From Xiphydria camelus (Eukaryota; Arthropoda; Insecta; Hymenoptera; Xiphydriidae): a stretch of 64,000 nucleotides of DNA. Below are positions 10,741 through 22,147 of this stretch, piece by piece; within the stretch, counting starts at the first letter, position 1, and the number at the start of each line of letters is the position of its first letter. Position numbers and translations under genes: made by a program. The notes under the pieces were generated by a model that saw only the letters and a program-made list of their open reading frames with translations, was not told where the DNA came from and ran no database searches. The stretch lies in the NCBI GenBank assembly GCA_963678675.1, contig OY783200.1, forward strand, positions 3,422,501-3,486,500, read 5' to 3'.

Positions 10741-11690
10741 TTTCCTTAGCGCCGGACGGCACCTAGTACTGGACACTCTCTAGCAAACTTTCAAAAATAA
10801 GTATAAAGAAATAAAAATACATATGCCCGTTGATACCTCATGATTAAACAGTTCTAGGTGCGGAGAGTCAGTTGCTAGTGTCGTGTTCATGAAGGAGAAC
10901 CTTTGCTTTTATTTCTTATCCTAGAAATGATTGTAATTTCGATAGATTCGCAAATAAATGTTATTTTACTGTGCTTTGTTAACAAAACGACAAGTCTTGT
11001 TTCATTTTTCATATTTACACTATCATTTGAAGTACCTACTAGTTTGATGAAGAATTTACTTTGAAACAAGCTCAAAGAGTTATCTCCTAGTACTAAATAA
11101 ATTATTATTTAGATTATTTCTCTTTATTTGCAAACATTCTGTTGAAAAATAGTGGAGAGCATTCTTAAGAGCCATTACACGAACTGCTTGGACAAAAAGA
11201 AGCACCCAATTTGACTTTGTGTGTTGTGTGCTTGAAAGGTCGGAAGAAGACTAGATTCAGTGCCGTGCTTGTCGAAAGGGGACACACGAGGGCTAGGCTG
11301 TCATCTCAGAGTGTTCTGATAATTATAATTATAATTATATTATACATCACAAATTTTCTATTTGTCCAGTGTTAGTGCAATTGTGTTAGTGCATCCGGTA
11401 CTAGGTGCCAGACTTTGAAACACTGAAAAATTAAGTGTGTATTTATTGTCATTTATCAAGTCGGACAAAATTTTTAAATTGATAGCATTCACTAATTTTA
11501 CAACAGTATATAGTATACTTCTATATAGAAAATAATAATCGTTGAGAAACCAATTATTCTATTATTTATCGAATTATAGAATTTATTAGTTACCTTAAGA
11601 GCGACTGTAACTAGGGGAACTCGAAATAAAAAAAGAAGTATCTGAAACAGTACTTCGGATAACGGGAAAGTTTCAAATTCGTCGAACAAA
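10741..11690. other. AT-rich sequence, possible eroded inverted repeat
   Basis: GGCACCTAGTACTGGACA near 10758 and the inverted CCGGTACTAGGTGCCAGAC near 11395 suggest an old foldback element, but its arms decay quickly. No gene is visible. Confidence 0.3.
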
Positions 11691-11914
11691 AATGGCGTGC
11701 AGTTCGATCTAGATAGTCTCTTCGAAGCGCCTCTCGGTGTCGCGCGGTAAAATAACCAGGTAGATGCTTCGCGTCGCGCAAGCGAAGGAAGCTTTGTGTA
11801 CTCGTAGTAAATTATTCAGTTGCACATTTCGTCCCGTGCACAGTTTCGCTCCGTTGCGATTCCTGAGCTAACAAACGCGGGAACTTCCTGCAGTCGGATC
11901 GATAGCACTGCAAC

Positions 11915-12016
11915 ATGGCGGAGCATCTTCCTTCCGTCGTGGAGCGTAACAGTTGCGAGAGAAAAAAACTAAGCGAGAGTGCAATAAAAGAAATTTCTTT
12001 GACCAGGATAATTTGA
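11915..12016 (+). other. Candidate 33-codon small ORF (weak)
   Basis: ATG in a good translation context (CAACATGG) opens MAEHLPSVVERN... and runs 33 codons to TGA. An initiator-like TCAGT lies about 95 bases upstream (11816-11820) in sequence that otherwise looks like a GC-rich 5' leader. There is no homology I recognise and no splice site supports it, so it may well be chance. Confidence 0.12.
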
Positions 12017-12740
12017 TTCTTCCCTAAACCTAGTCCTAATCCAAATTAATATAGACGAGAGGCACGTTCCGCTCGACTCTCGTATTAGAAAATGAATAGC
12101 CCCGCGAAATTGCTACACACATCCTCGTTGGCTGCGCAAATTAATAGCTTCCAAGTGGGCAGCAGAACCCGACGTGATGTGCATGCGCATTAGACGATAC
12201 CGATCGGTTATCGCGGCAACTCCTAGGAGAATGGACGTGGCTACTCGGTCGGTAGAGCAGTTTGCGCGCGCCATATAATTTGCGGATCGAAAATGCGAAG
12301 CAATTGAATGACTGCGGCTGATTTGGTGCGAACGAGGATGGAGAGAGCCGATAACTGCGATGCGTTCACTGATATTCGTGCAGTACGGTGTAAGGGATCA
12401 ATGGATCGTGCCTCTCAAGTGAGAATTGGTACTAATGGTCTCATCTTCTGTCAATTAACGCGCCCATTTGTTCCCGGGTCCTCTGCAAATCCCGGAGGAG
12501 TGATTTGCTAACGAGCAGAAACGGTACCCCTCACGGAGAAGATTCCAGAACTCGGCAAATAATGCGGGGAATCCCCAAAGGTGTCATCGATAGTCATTGC
12601 ACTTTTGTAGCGCGAAACAAGGGGCGGATTGCTCGATCCGGGCAACACTAGATTCCAAAAGATATCTTCAAAAATGTATACAATGAAGATATGAGCTTTA
12701 AAATAGCTATGGAAGATACTTTCTTCTTCTTCCTCTGAAA
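12017..12740. other. No feature recognised
   Basis: Mixed composition; the open frame near 12308-12511 shows no motif or splice context. Confidence 0.4.
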
Positions 12741-12810
12741 TCTACTCACAAGAACATTTAAGGGCTCCGTATTATAATAAGGAGCTCTCTCAAGTGTTTT
12801 TGTGAGTAGA
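12741..12810. repeat. 70-nt near-perfect hairpin
   Basis: TCTACTCACAAGAACA ... GGGCTCC pairs with GGAGCTC ... TGTTTTTGTGAGTAGA around an AT-rich loop of about 12 nt. The size resembles a miRNA precursor but also a minimal foldback element. I recognise no known seed. Confidence 0.6.
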
Positions 12811-13557
12811 GTTCAAAAATGCGCCCAGGTAAGCCAGGGGGCTCTTAAAAATGCCTTAGAAGATTCTTAATTTATCCTGAACAGTTTTTAGTCTTATAGT
12901 TTTAATTGAAGCTTTCCTTAGCACAACCTTAGCCCCCCCCCCCCATCTTAAGAAATTAACAGAACAATGTCCAAAAAAGTGATCCTAGCACTACACCCCC
13001 TCCCTTAAATGATAACAAAGTAATGCTCCCCCCTCGACCCACACTGGAAAGAAGGATCGAATCTGGTCGATAATTACACTTACATACATGCCGCTATATC
13101 GAGCGAAGCATGCAAGATGTACGGTGGTGGTGTAAAAAGGGAAGAAATCCTGCGAAAAAGAAGCATGATGCCCGGTTCAGGTGCAGCGAGCCGCAACGCG
13201 CGCGCGGTGACGCTCCTTTATTTTGTTCGACAACCTCTTTTTTTATTTCGATTTTTACACGGGTCCTCCTTTTGAGGCACGCGCGCTCCTCGCCGGCGCG
13301 TGCACGCACGGCCATAAGGACGACCTTCAGGGCACAAGGCGACGTATAATATATGTCGGTGGCAATTAGGACAGCGCGACTTGATTTAAGGCGGCTATCG
13401 ATATCCGTGGATTTCCTTTTTTCCTCGAACGGGCTTTTAACAACGCCAATTTCGAAAGGACAATGAACAGCGTGCGCTTCATTAAGGCCTACTGTATTTG
13501 ACCGGATATATCTTTTGAAAAATATTGCAAATATTCATTTATATTCGCCTTATTATT
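12811..13557. other. No gene recognised; C-run at 12933-12944
   Basis: A run of 12 C lies at 12933-12944. The sequence 13110-13350 is CpG-rich with chance open frames on both strands. Confidence 0.4.
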
Positions 13558-13812
13558 TATATTTCAGATATTTGAACGATTTTCTAACCAAATTTTAAAT
13601 ATTTTTGTAGCAATAATCTTAATATTTCAGAGATTTGACGATTTTCTAATCAAATTTTGAATATTTTCATAGCAATAATCTTAATGTTTCAGAAATTTGA
13701 AAAATTTTCTAATCGAATTTTGAATATTTTCCATAGCAATCCTAATCCTAATATTTCAGAGATTTTAGAAATCTTTTAATCTAATTTTGAATATTTCTCA
13801 TAGCAATAATCT
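13558..13812. repeat. Minisatellite, ~63 bp unit, four copies
   Basis: Units at 13558, 13621, 13683 and 13750 share ATATTTCAGAGATTT, TTTTCTAATC(A/G)AATTTTGA and CATAGCAATAATCTT. Unit lengths are 62-67 bp with scattered substitutions. Confidence 0.9.
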
Positions 13813-14860
13813 TCGGAGAGCGCATCAATCTTTGATCTCCTCAAATTAATTATCTTTCCTTTGAAATCCGTCCTCTTCCGCTCGTAAATCCTGCGGGGAA
13901 TCTATTAAAAAAAAAATTCCCTAAGATCCTGCACCTTTACTCCCATAAAATGAAAAGAGAAGGTGACAAGCGGCGGTAGCCGGCGATTACACAAACACCT
14001 TGCATCGATACGGCGATTAAATTCCTAGCTGGGTTTTTGTCCGAATTCTCGAATCGACGCAACCGCTCCGAAAACCAAGGGTTATACGCGCGCGGTGCTC
14101 CCTCTGGCCCCCCGGCAATTTGTGAGAGACAGAACACGTGACGGGACGTCGGGACGATCGACGCGCCAAGATCGCGGCGGGAGAATTTCAAAAATTCCTC
14201 ACGCCCGAGGATCTCTTTCACTCACCGCGAACGTGAACGGCATTCGAGGTATTTTTCGAGCATTGTCCAAACAAAATCTGATTGCGAACTTTTTCTTTCT
14301 TTTTCCTGCAATTTTGAAAACCACCCGAAGCACTTTTTCTCGTAACCTCTTCCTTAAATTTGAGTTCGACAATCGCCTTAAGGAAATTATCCTTGATGTA
14401 AAGATCGGTGCACCTTAAGGGAATGGCAAAAAAAATAAGGACGCCGCTACTCCTTATTGATAAGGGAAAAAAAGCTGTCCGCGAGAAAAGCCGGTCTCGC
14501 GCCGCGACCAAAGGAAAAGAATGCGGTGGCCAATTAATTTAAATTGGTTTGTCGACAAACGAACGGAGGCTGCGCCACGTGAAACCGGCCTGGGCTCGCT
14601 GTCACCGCGCCGCACGATTGATAATAGATCGGCTTTCAAAGAAAGGAGAGGAGAGCGTTTTTACAATGCGCTCTATTAATCGCCTACTTACGGCCTGCGC
14701 GTCACTTCTTCGAGTGTCGATATACCTTATGATCTCCGCGCGTGGTAGAGCGTCGTCGATACTAGTTTTTATCGGGATGATAAATATCCGTCGAGAAACG
14801 GCGCGATCCGATCCCCCTGCGAATGGAATTTTCATTCCTTAGGCTGGATTTTTGGTGAAT
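13813..14860. other. No gene recognised
   Basis: Moderate GC with overlapping open frames on both strands between 13937 and 14842. Their translations lack motifs and none is bounded by convincing splice sites. Confidence 0.4.
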
Positions 14861-15290
14861 TCTATTTCAGCGTGACAACTTTAATATAGTCGACTAGTAG
14901 CCTTACCATAAGTTTAAGGCATTATGTATTTCGGTAAGATTTCACTTAAGGACGACCTCATTAAAGTTACCCGTAGAATCCTTAATATAACGACGACGGG
15001 TGATCTTGAAGCAAAATTAAAACTTTTTGTTAATCAACATAATTCCTTAAGATCACCTTAATAACCCCTCATTTAAGATTGATGGATGACTTTAAGATAA
15101 AACTAAAGCTTCGTTAAGATCGATATAATGTTAAGGTCATCTTAAGGGCTCTTAATAGGTATAAGGTCAACCTGTTATATTGCTATAAGATTAAAGTTTT
15201 ATCTATTTCAGCATAATTCCACTTAAGGGCAACCTTATTGAGGTCGACGTAATTTTTTTTAAGGTCACATTAAAAACCCCCCCATAAGCA
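14861..15290. repeat. Cluster of imperfect CTTAAGG-containing repeats
   Basis: The strings CACTTAAGG(A/G)C(G/A)ACCT, CCTTAAGAT and TTAAGGTCA recur at about 70-110 bp spacing, with TATTTC(G/A)G preceding two of them. The interval looks like a decayed array. Similar CCTTAATAAGG-type strings occur near 19.6-19.9 and 54.2-54.5 kb. Confidence 0.45.
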
Positions 15291-15824
15291 CTCGCGATGT
15301 ACACGGCCGGCCGCCACCCTGAAATCTTGATAGCCCCCGATATCCTGTACAACCGGGTTAGTGGTTCGCGTGGTCGGGAATGTGTCGCGTGGCAGCCACA
15401 CGTCGCGCGGGGCAGAAAAGGGAGGGGCCGGTGAGCCGCGGGACAACACCGGAGACGTACAATTTTTGTCGCATCTGCCTAAACGTCGCTGGCCTATGAT
15501 TAGCCGGCCGAAAGGATGCGATGCACGTCCCCCGTGTTATATACGGCGCGGCCCATTTATGCCACATCTCGTACGTGCCGCAGGTATGCGCTGGTATACA
15601 TGTATCCGTCATCCCCGCACCGCTCAGCCCCCGGGATATAATGGTAGCCCGAGCTTTTTTTGTCCCCGTTATCGAAATCATCTGAACTCGAAACCCGCGA
15701 TCGAAAGTGAGAGCGAGTTTGGTAGCCCGATTATTAGAGTCGATAAGGGCTGCGTACTTATCGCTATATATATCGAGAGTATACTACTATCCCGCGTAAA
15801 AAAAAAAAGTATGGCTAAAGTATA
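15291..15824. other. CpG-containing sequence, no gene recognised
   Basis: Overlapping open frames on both strands (15358-15825) have no motif. A TATATATA string near 15765 is not followed by an initiator. Confidence 0.35.
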
Positions 15825-15896
15825 GCGGAAGTCTGGGAAAAGTTGAACCAAAAATGTGTGGCTACGGATCGTATCCCAGATTTTAAGCCAGACGAT
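15825..15896 (+). repeat. Dispersed repeat fragment, copy 1
   Basis: GGCTAAAGT..., AAGTTGAA(C/T)CAAAAA and GGCTACGGA(T/C)CGTATCCCAG, followed by an AGCCAGAC stretch, recur at about 53013-53090 in Poxn intron 1. The fragment abuts a palindromic MITE here. Confidence 0.7.
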
Positions 15897-16076
15897 TTTT
15901 TCATATCTTACTATTTACGAACCTTTGGCCCACCTCGATATAAGACACTTCGTTGTAGATGAAAATATAATCTTCAAAAAGGTATTATACAGACATGAGC
16001 TAAAAGTTCATACATCATGAGATAATAGCGATCCAAGTTTCTTTCATGGCGAGTAAATTTTATCTAGCCTCATATG
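15897..16076. mobile_element. Palindromic MITE of the TTCTTTTCTGGCGA family, copy 1
   Basis: The right arm (GATAATAGCGATCCAAGTTTC ... GGCGAGTAAATTTTATCTAGCCTCATATG) matches the arms at 37323-37536 and 42091-42282. The centre, containing TTGTAGATGAAAATATAATC, is inverted relative to the 42 kb copy. The left arm is truncated. Confidence 0.7.
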
Positions 16077-18900
16077 ATCTGTTGCGCATACTGCTTTCTG
16101 TAATACATACTCCGTAAAAAATATCATGTCAAACAATAATCCACGAAATAGCCACTGCAAACTGTGCCCGATATATCAATTATAATTGATGTAATTGATT
16201 AAGGAGCCCTATCTCTCAAAAACTCCTTAATTATAATACTTTTAAATACGTCACCCTCCTCCGTCTCTTTGTCTCCCTGCCAAAACGCAGGTATTCGTGA
16301 TTCCGCGGACCCCAAAGTGGACCCAATGGGCCGTATATATGCGTGCAGACCGCGCGTGCTATTCCATGCGCATATAAGTACCGTATACGGCGCGTACACG
16401 CGGATGTATACAAATTACCTCGTTTATACCCGACCCAACCTAATAGCCGTTCGTGATTTCGCGTGCTTAGATTCTTAAAGGAAGCAGGTGAATCGGGGAC
16501 CGCAACTGTCCCCTCGGAGGCAGGATCTAATTTTTCTCGAAATAATACAAAAAAGGAGAGAAAGAACCGGTCAAAAGTCCCCGAGGTGCGCTCTCGGACT
16601 AATCCGAGCGCACAAGTTAGGCGCGGCAGCCCTGATACTTTGCATTGATGCGAGGCCTCAAGCTTATTCGCGGCGGCGAGGATAAATCGTCGGGCGAAAG
16701 TAAGGGAAATTATCGCGGCAGGCCGCCGTGGTACGTGTAACGAATCAATTACTGCGACGAGGTGCGCGACGTATTCCGCGTTGAGATGCAATTGAACGAT
16801 TTCGCGGTTTAGTTCTGCCGGATGAGGCGATAAAATGGTAGAAAGTTTTGAAAATATTGCTTATTATCGAAAGGGGATATCGTGTCTTTAAATTTCGAGC
16901 AAATTATGAAGTATAACTTTTAATTTAGTCAAAGAAATATTCAATTATTGCATATTCAAAAAAAATATCCTCAGCAATACCGGTCATTCAAAATTCGAAA
17001 CAGCGTCTTCGTAATCCCATCGCGTACGAAAAATCAGACGCGTTGAAGGGAACGTGCAATTTCACGATGCGGCCTCTTTTTTACTCGCGCGGGATTTCGC
17101 GGCGAAACAAAAGGGAAGCCGCGGCGGGCGGCAGCGAGGAACCGCCGATTTTTGGGCAGTTTAGAGCGTGTAATTTGCCGTTGTCTCGTGTCATTTGCAG
17201 CGTGTATTACACCCTCTACATCTCGCTCTCGGCCTTGCGATCGCTCGCGCACCGCGCCACCTCGGGGCCTCTGAATAATTCCTCGGAGCTTAAACGGTCC
17301 GCGCACGCAGCATCCATTAGGTGTCGAAACCGCAGCGCGGCGCTGCGGGTCTCCGTGTAGCGGATACGCGACGCGGCAGTTACGACGAACGCTGTATTCG
17401 GCGATGACTTTCTCTTATTGCAAGAAAGCAAGGAAGGGACTGCTCTCGTGACGGTTCGGAAAAATGTCGACTTTTTTTCGGTCGAGAGGAAATGCGATAG
17501 GATGTGGAGTCTTGGCGCGAGACACTACCGAGTCTCTTGATTATGAGATAAGACGTGTTATAGTAATGATGTATTCCGCAATTTCTCTCTGAGAGAACTC
17601 GATGGACCGAGGAAAAGCGAAGATGAATTAATTGCAGGATCGAGTAGATTCGAGTATTCCTTCGTTTCCCTTCTCCCTCTTTCTCGAAATCCATCCAATA
17701 GGTATTTGGCACCTAATTACAGCGCCGGCGTTACCTGACTCGATCGTCTGCGAGAGGTGCCTTCTCCTCTCCCACCCTCTTTCTCTCTCTAAACACCTGT
17801 ATACATGTATATAAATATATCTATTAGGTATCCTGAATTACTGCCGAATTATGGAGATTTCTTGTCGAGCAATTTACGCAAAACAAATACCACGGCGGCG
17901 TTGGGGTTTTGTGAGAAAAGGGATGATCCGCGCACCCCCTCCGCCTTTCACCTTCGAGAAAGAGGGAGGGAAAAAGGGGAGGGCCCGAACGAAATATCGG
18001 GAATTATATCGGTCGTCGGAAAGGAAAAATTCTCCGGCACCCTTTTCAGTTCTCACCCCTTCCATCGAGTTTGTAGATAAATGTAATTTCTATATTGCTT
18101 GGGTTCCAAATTTTACGATACTTTTATTATAGGCCTGCAATGTGATTTTTGGGTCGATTTCGAACTAAACAAACAATAGAGATACCTGCATCGACGCCGT
18201 TCGATTGATGCTCGTTCGTTTTTAATGACAATGTTCACGCCCATCTCCTGGGAAAATGATTTCTTAATCCGGACCTTTTTCAAGGAAACATACTACGTAT
18301 ATTACATTCTTGAGATGTTTTCCCTTGATTGGCCTGTATCCAAGGATATTTTTTCTTTGACTTATTTCCGTGGCAAAACTTAAGACATATTCACACATAT
18401 GCGATATAATTGTATCCTGCAGTGGAAGAAAATATCATCGATTAAAAGGAGTATATTTTTTCGAATGGCGTCTAATAAATTGAAAGGATAAAAAGTAGAT
18501 AGTAATGCTCGATACAAAGCATCGAGCGACTAGCGAAGTGGCTTTTAATGTTCTTCCCGACGATTCTCTTATTATCCAATTATAACACCGACTCCCCCCA
18601 TAACGGTACCTGCACATATGTAGCATATTTAGTTTGTAAGATAAGTAGCTAAAGTTGGGGGAAATCTTTAATTCAATCAATTTTATGTGCCACCGCGTTT
18701 ATGGCTGCGTAATTGGCCGAAGGGACAGAGGTAACGGAGGTTCGTTGACTTCCCTCCGTGGCACCTCACCGCGGTTCACAGTCGCTAAAGTCGTTAACAC
18801 GCGCGGGATGCGCCCCGTTCCCTTCCTTAATCGAGATTTTCGAATTTTACTATCTGTTATCGCGTAGAAATAACGGACGGTAAATCAATCGAGCGCTCGT
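16077..18900. other. No gene recognised; CpG-rich near 16.3-17.4 kb
   Basis: The CpG-rich stretch contains long chance frames on both strands. GCGCCACCT at 17254-17262 is an exact CTCF-like core. A diverged inverted pair (TTTTTCAAGGAAACAT and ATGTTTTCCCTTG) lies at 18275-18335. Nothing else is supported. Confidence 0.35.
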
Positions 18901-19600
18901 GAAAGGGGATAAAATGGAATGTAAAATAGAATTTATGGATGTCTCGCTAAATATTTTGTCAGGCTTCTACGATAAAAAGTGACAAGGAGTAAAATAGTAA
19001 AAATCTCAAACGTAAATAGAGAAATAATAAATATATGCTTAATTCTTGTGATGATAAAATCTGAGAAATACAGATAATCGTGCTAAATTAAAGAGAATTA
19101 GAACAAATTAGAACAAAAATCTATACCACAGGGACCTTAGGAACCCGGAATAAAACCTGTTTATGATTTTTCACCAGAATTCCCCCATCCGTCCGCCGTG
19201 AATACTCGCGAACATATTTCCAAGCCTCCCAAGGGGTGTCGCGCGCGTGTCAGGGGTGTCTTCTCTCGGCTCGAGGGGTGCGATAGGAAGCGACCTTTGT
19301 GAGCCATAGGGGATAGGTGCCCGCCAGGATATGGGCACTTGTATACACGTGTATACACCAACACTTAACATCCCCGTATCGACCAGAGTCAAACGTCGAG
19401 ATTGTCGACCCCCGTTGCACCGTATCGAACCGTACTCGACCCCGAGTTGACGTCTGATATATAAACACCGATAATTTGTTCTCCCTTACCCTTCCCGTTC
19501 CATGGGTGCATTTTTGCTGCTACTCTTCAATGAATTGATATATAAATTCCCGTGTAGAAAATATCTTAGGGCTGTAATAAGTGCTTGATTATTTGGCCCT
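18901..19600. other. No feature recognised
   Basis: A TATATAAAC string at 19458 has no initiator at the expected distance. Overlapping minus-strand frames around 19161-19468 show no motif. Confidence 0.4.
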
Positions 19601-19990
19601 ATTTATATAATCGGGCCCTGATGAGAAAATGTAACGTTTGGCGCGTGAAGTCCCTTTTAAGGGCAATTAATGGGGCCCCGATGGACATGCCTTAATAAGG
19701 CCTTAATTGTACGTGACTTAAAGTTTAGTAAGAAAGGCTTGAAATGCCCCGACAGGACACTGCTAAGCTTTCATTAACAAAGTCTGCTTATTTCTTAACA
19801 AGGCATCCTCATCAAATCCTGAAGAGGCCTTTACAAGTTGGCCTCACTAGAGCTTTTCAGTTTAAAAATAAGGAAACCTTAGAAGAGGCTCCAACAGGGC
19901 CCTACTAAGGTAATAATAAGGAAGTCCTCTAGTTCAGCCTTATAGGGGTGTCTTCTCGACTAAGGCCATCTCTAACTAATTTCTACACAG
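19601..19990. repeat. Region of short palindromes with GGCCTTAATAAGG-like cores
   Basis: GGGCAATTAATGGGGCCCC, CTTAATAAGGCCTTAA, GAGGCCTTTACAAG and TAAGGTAATAATAAGG lie within 350 bp. They resemble a decayed palindrome-rich element related to the arrays near 14.9 and 54.2 kb. Confidence 0.4.
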
Positions 19991-20314
19991 GCTATAATAA
20001 AGAATGCAGAAAATAGAATATCATCCAGTAATTATAAATCTAAGAAAGGAAATAATATGAATTGATAAAAGGAATTATACTATATGTATGTTTTACATAT
20101 ATTAGACAAAAAATTAGATAACTCAGAGCACCTCAGTGGCCTCTAGCTCACCCCAACTTCCCTACAATTTAATTCCAACGAGGTACCAAAAATCTATCAT
20201 AAATGAATTTAAATCAAAGCGTCATTTTATGTCACCACCCTCAACCATCGTTAGTAACCTACCCGAATAGTACAGAAGTACAAACACGCAGGCGCCCAAA
20301 TGCAACGTGAAGCT

Positions 20315-20315
<1 letters not shown>

Positions 20316-20366
<51 letters not shown>
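20316..20366. repeat. (GA)n microsatellite, ~51 bp
   Basis: Uninterrupted GA dinucleotides. The Arg-Glu open frame across it is an artefact. GA tracts of this kind can bind GAGA-type factors in insects. Confidence 0.95.
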
Positions 20367-20368
<2 letters not shown>

Positions 20369-20793
20369 GGTGATACAACAACGCGTCACACGAGGCGCTC
20401 GTGATCCCCGCTTAGCGGCGGATTACCAGAGGCTCAGCGCCACATTCTGCTACTACCAGATAACACTGTGTAAGTTGTCAACTGTAAACACGCATCGCGG
20501 CCCACCCCTTTCGACGGCGACCCTCCCCTTCCTTTCTCCCGCATCTCGTAGCCCACCACGTCATCCTCTTCCAACACGTCGAGTCGTCAATGAAATAATT
20601 GAATAGGCCCCTTGATCCGATCGTGCATCCAGGGGAACCCCATCCCCTCCCCCTTCAATGCGTCCCGCGAAATCCGCCGCCGCGAGCGTGCGACCAGGAA
20701 AGCCGCGAGATAAGTTCGGGGCAGTCCATACGCAGGGGAGATTTTGGCGTACCGTGCGCGGAGCTTGAGTTTGCACGGTGCGTCGTAGTAGTT

Positions 20794-21152
20794 CGGTTTT
20801 AACGTGAACTTTTTTATCGCTTGTTCGAAAAATTTGAACAAAATTATCTACCGTGTATCTTTTCATTTTTCACTTTCCGCCTTATTAAAGCTGGAAAACG
20901 ATATTTACAGATTCAGCTACGTCATAGTCTAGTAAGACTTTCTACCTCGCACTCTCGTTGCTTGGCATACCTACATAAGTGCATCTCTCTGCCTTTCCGA
21001 TGACGTCACAATCTAGTAGAGAGAAACGCACTTATAACTTTGTAAATAATGATTTTTTCGGACTGTTCCTTTTTCGTATCTATGTTCTTGAATGTGTATA
21101 CGGATTAAAAATTTTATGTAAAAATATGAATATTTGTTTTCAGTTAAGGCCG
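20794..21152 (-). mobile_element. CGGTCTTA TIR element, copy B (inverted)
   Basis: Read on the minus strand it starts CGGCCTTAACTG and passes through TTATAAGTGCGTTTCTCTC, TGTGACGTCATC and GAGAGATGCACTTATGTAGG, ending near CGTTAAAACCG. The TIRs differ slightly from copies A and C. It is non-coding. Confidence 0.75.
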
Positions 21153-21480
21153 AATTACAGGCCAACTCGGGTTCCGCGCTGTTGAGTCCTGGAACTACTT
21201 TAACTCGCCGATCGTCGATGACGATGGGGCACCAACGGTCGCTGCGGTCGGGGACAAATAATTGGGCAAGAGTACTCTCTGCCGGGGAATAATTACTTCC
21301 CGGGCCCGTCATCGGAGGGCTCGCGCGGACAGTCGTCGCGTCGGTGTCTAACAGAAGGGCCAAACCGAATCCGAGAAATCGAAAGGGGGCAAGAAATGCA
21401 GCGTACTTGCTCGTCGGCTTATTAGGTGAGTGTGGAGAAAAGAGAGAAGTGTTCGAGGACGCATCGTGGGAGAAATTGAA

Positions 21481-22147
21481 CTTTTTGGAGCAGAATTTCA
21501 ATTTTCTTAAAATTTCGATATGTTGTTGTCTATTGCATTGCAAATGCGTTTGGCATGATTTTTAAAAATCTTGAAAAATATAAGTTATGTCTAACACTAA
21601 AGTTTTCCAGTCGATTGAATTCAATTAGTTATAGCGTTAAAAGGAAAAATCGCAGCTTAATGAAATTTGGTATACTCACGCGAAAAGGCGTGAACTTTAT
21701 AAGAAAAATAAGAAACGTCAAAAAAATAATAATTAAGGCTTCTTTTAATTCGTTTATAAAGTGACCGTGTTTCTGAATAGATTGCCGGAAAGAACAAGAA
21801 TGTGGCTAGATGCTCAATTATTTCCAGATTTTTAAATAGTGGCGAGACTCAAAAAACAGGCATTTGAAAAATTATTTGTTCAAAAAAAGCCTGAATTATT
21901 CATTTTTTCAGGTTTCTTATTTTCCTTATAAAGCTCAAGCCTTTCCGTATGAGTATGCCAAATTTCTTTAAACTGCGATTTTTCCTTTTAACGCTATAAC
22001 TAATTCAATTCAATCGACTCGAAAACTTTAGTGTTACAACTTTCATATTTTTCAAAATTTCCAGAAACCGTTTGCCAAACGTGTTTGTAATGCAATTGAC
22101 AACAGCATATCCAAATTTACAAAAAGTTGAAATTCTGCTCCAAAAAG
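21481..22147. repeat. Long inverted repeat with ~250 bp arms
   Basis: The left arm runs from CTTTTTGGAGCAGAATTTCA through AGTTTTCCAGTCGATTGAATTC and GTTAAAAGGAAAAATCGCAG. The right arm is its diverged inverse, ending TGAAATTCTGCTCCAAAAAG. A spacer of about 160 bp separates them. It is a foldback element or large MITE, and if transcribed it would form a long hairpin RNA. Confidence 0.85.

Noticed and set aside
16231..16791. 186-codon minus-strand open frame, the longest in the window
   Set aside because: It overlaps open frames on the other strand in CpG-rich DNA. The translation shows no motif, transmembrane pattern or family resemblance.
19458..19466. TATATAAAC as a TATA box
   Set aside because: No initiator at about 30 bases downstream and no exon-like sequence after it.
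20307..20606. Open frame with an Arg-Glu repeat
   Set aside because: It is produced by the GA microsatellite at 20316-20366 and has no other protein feature.
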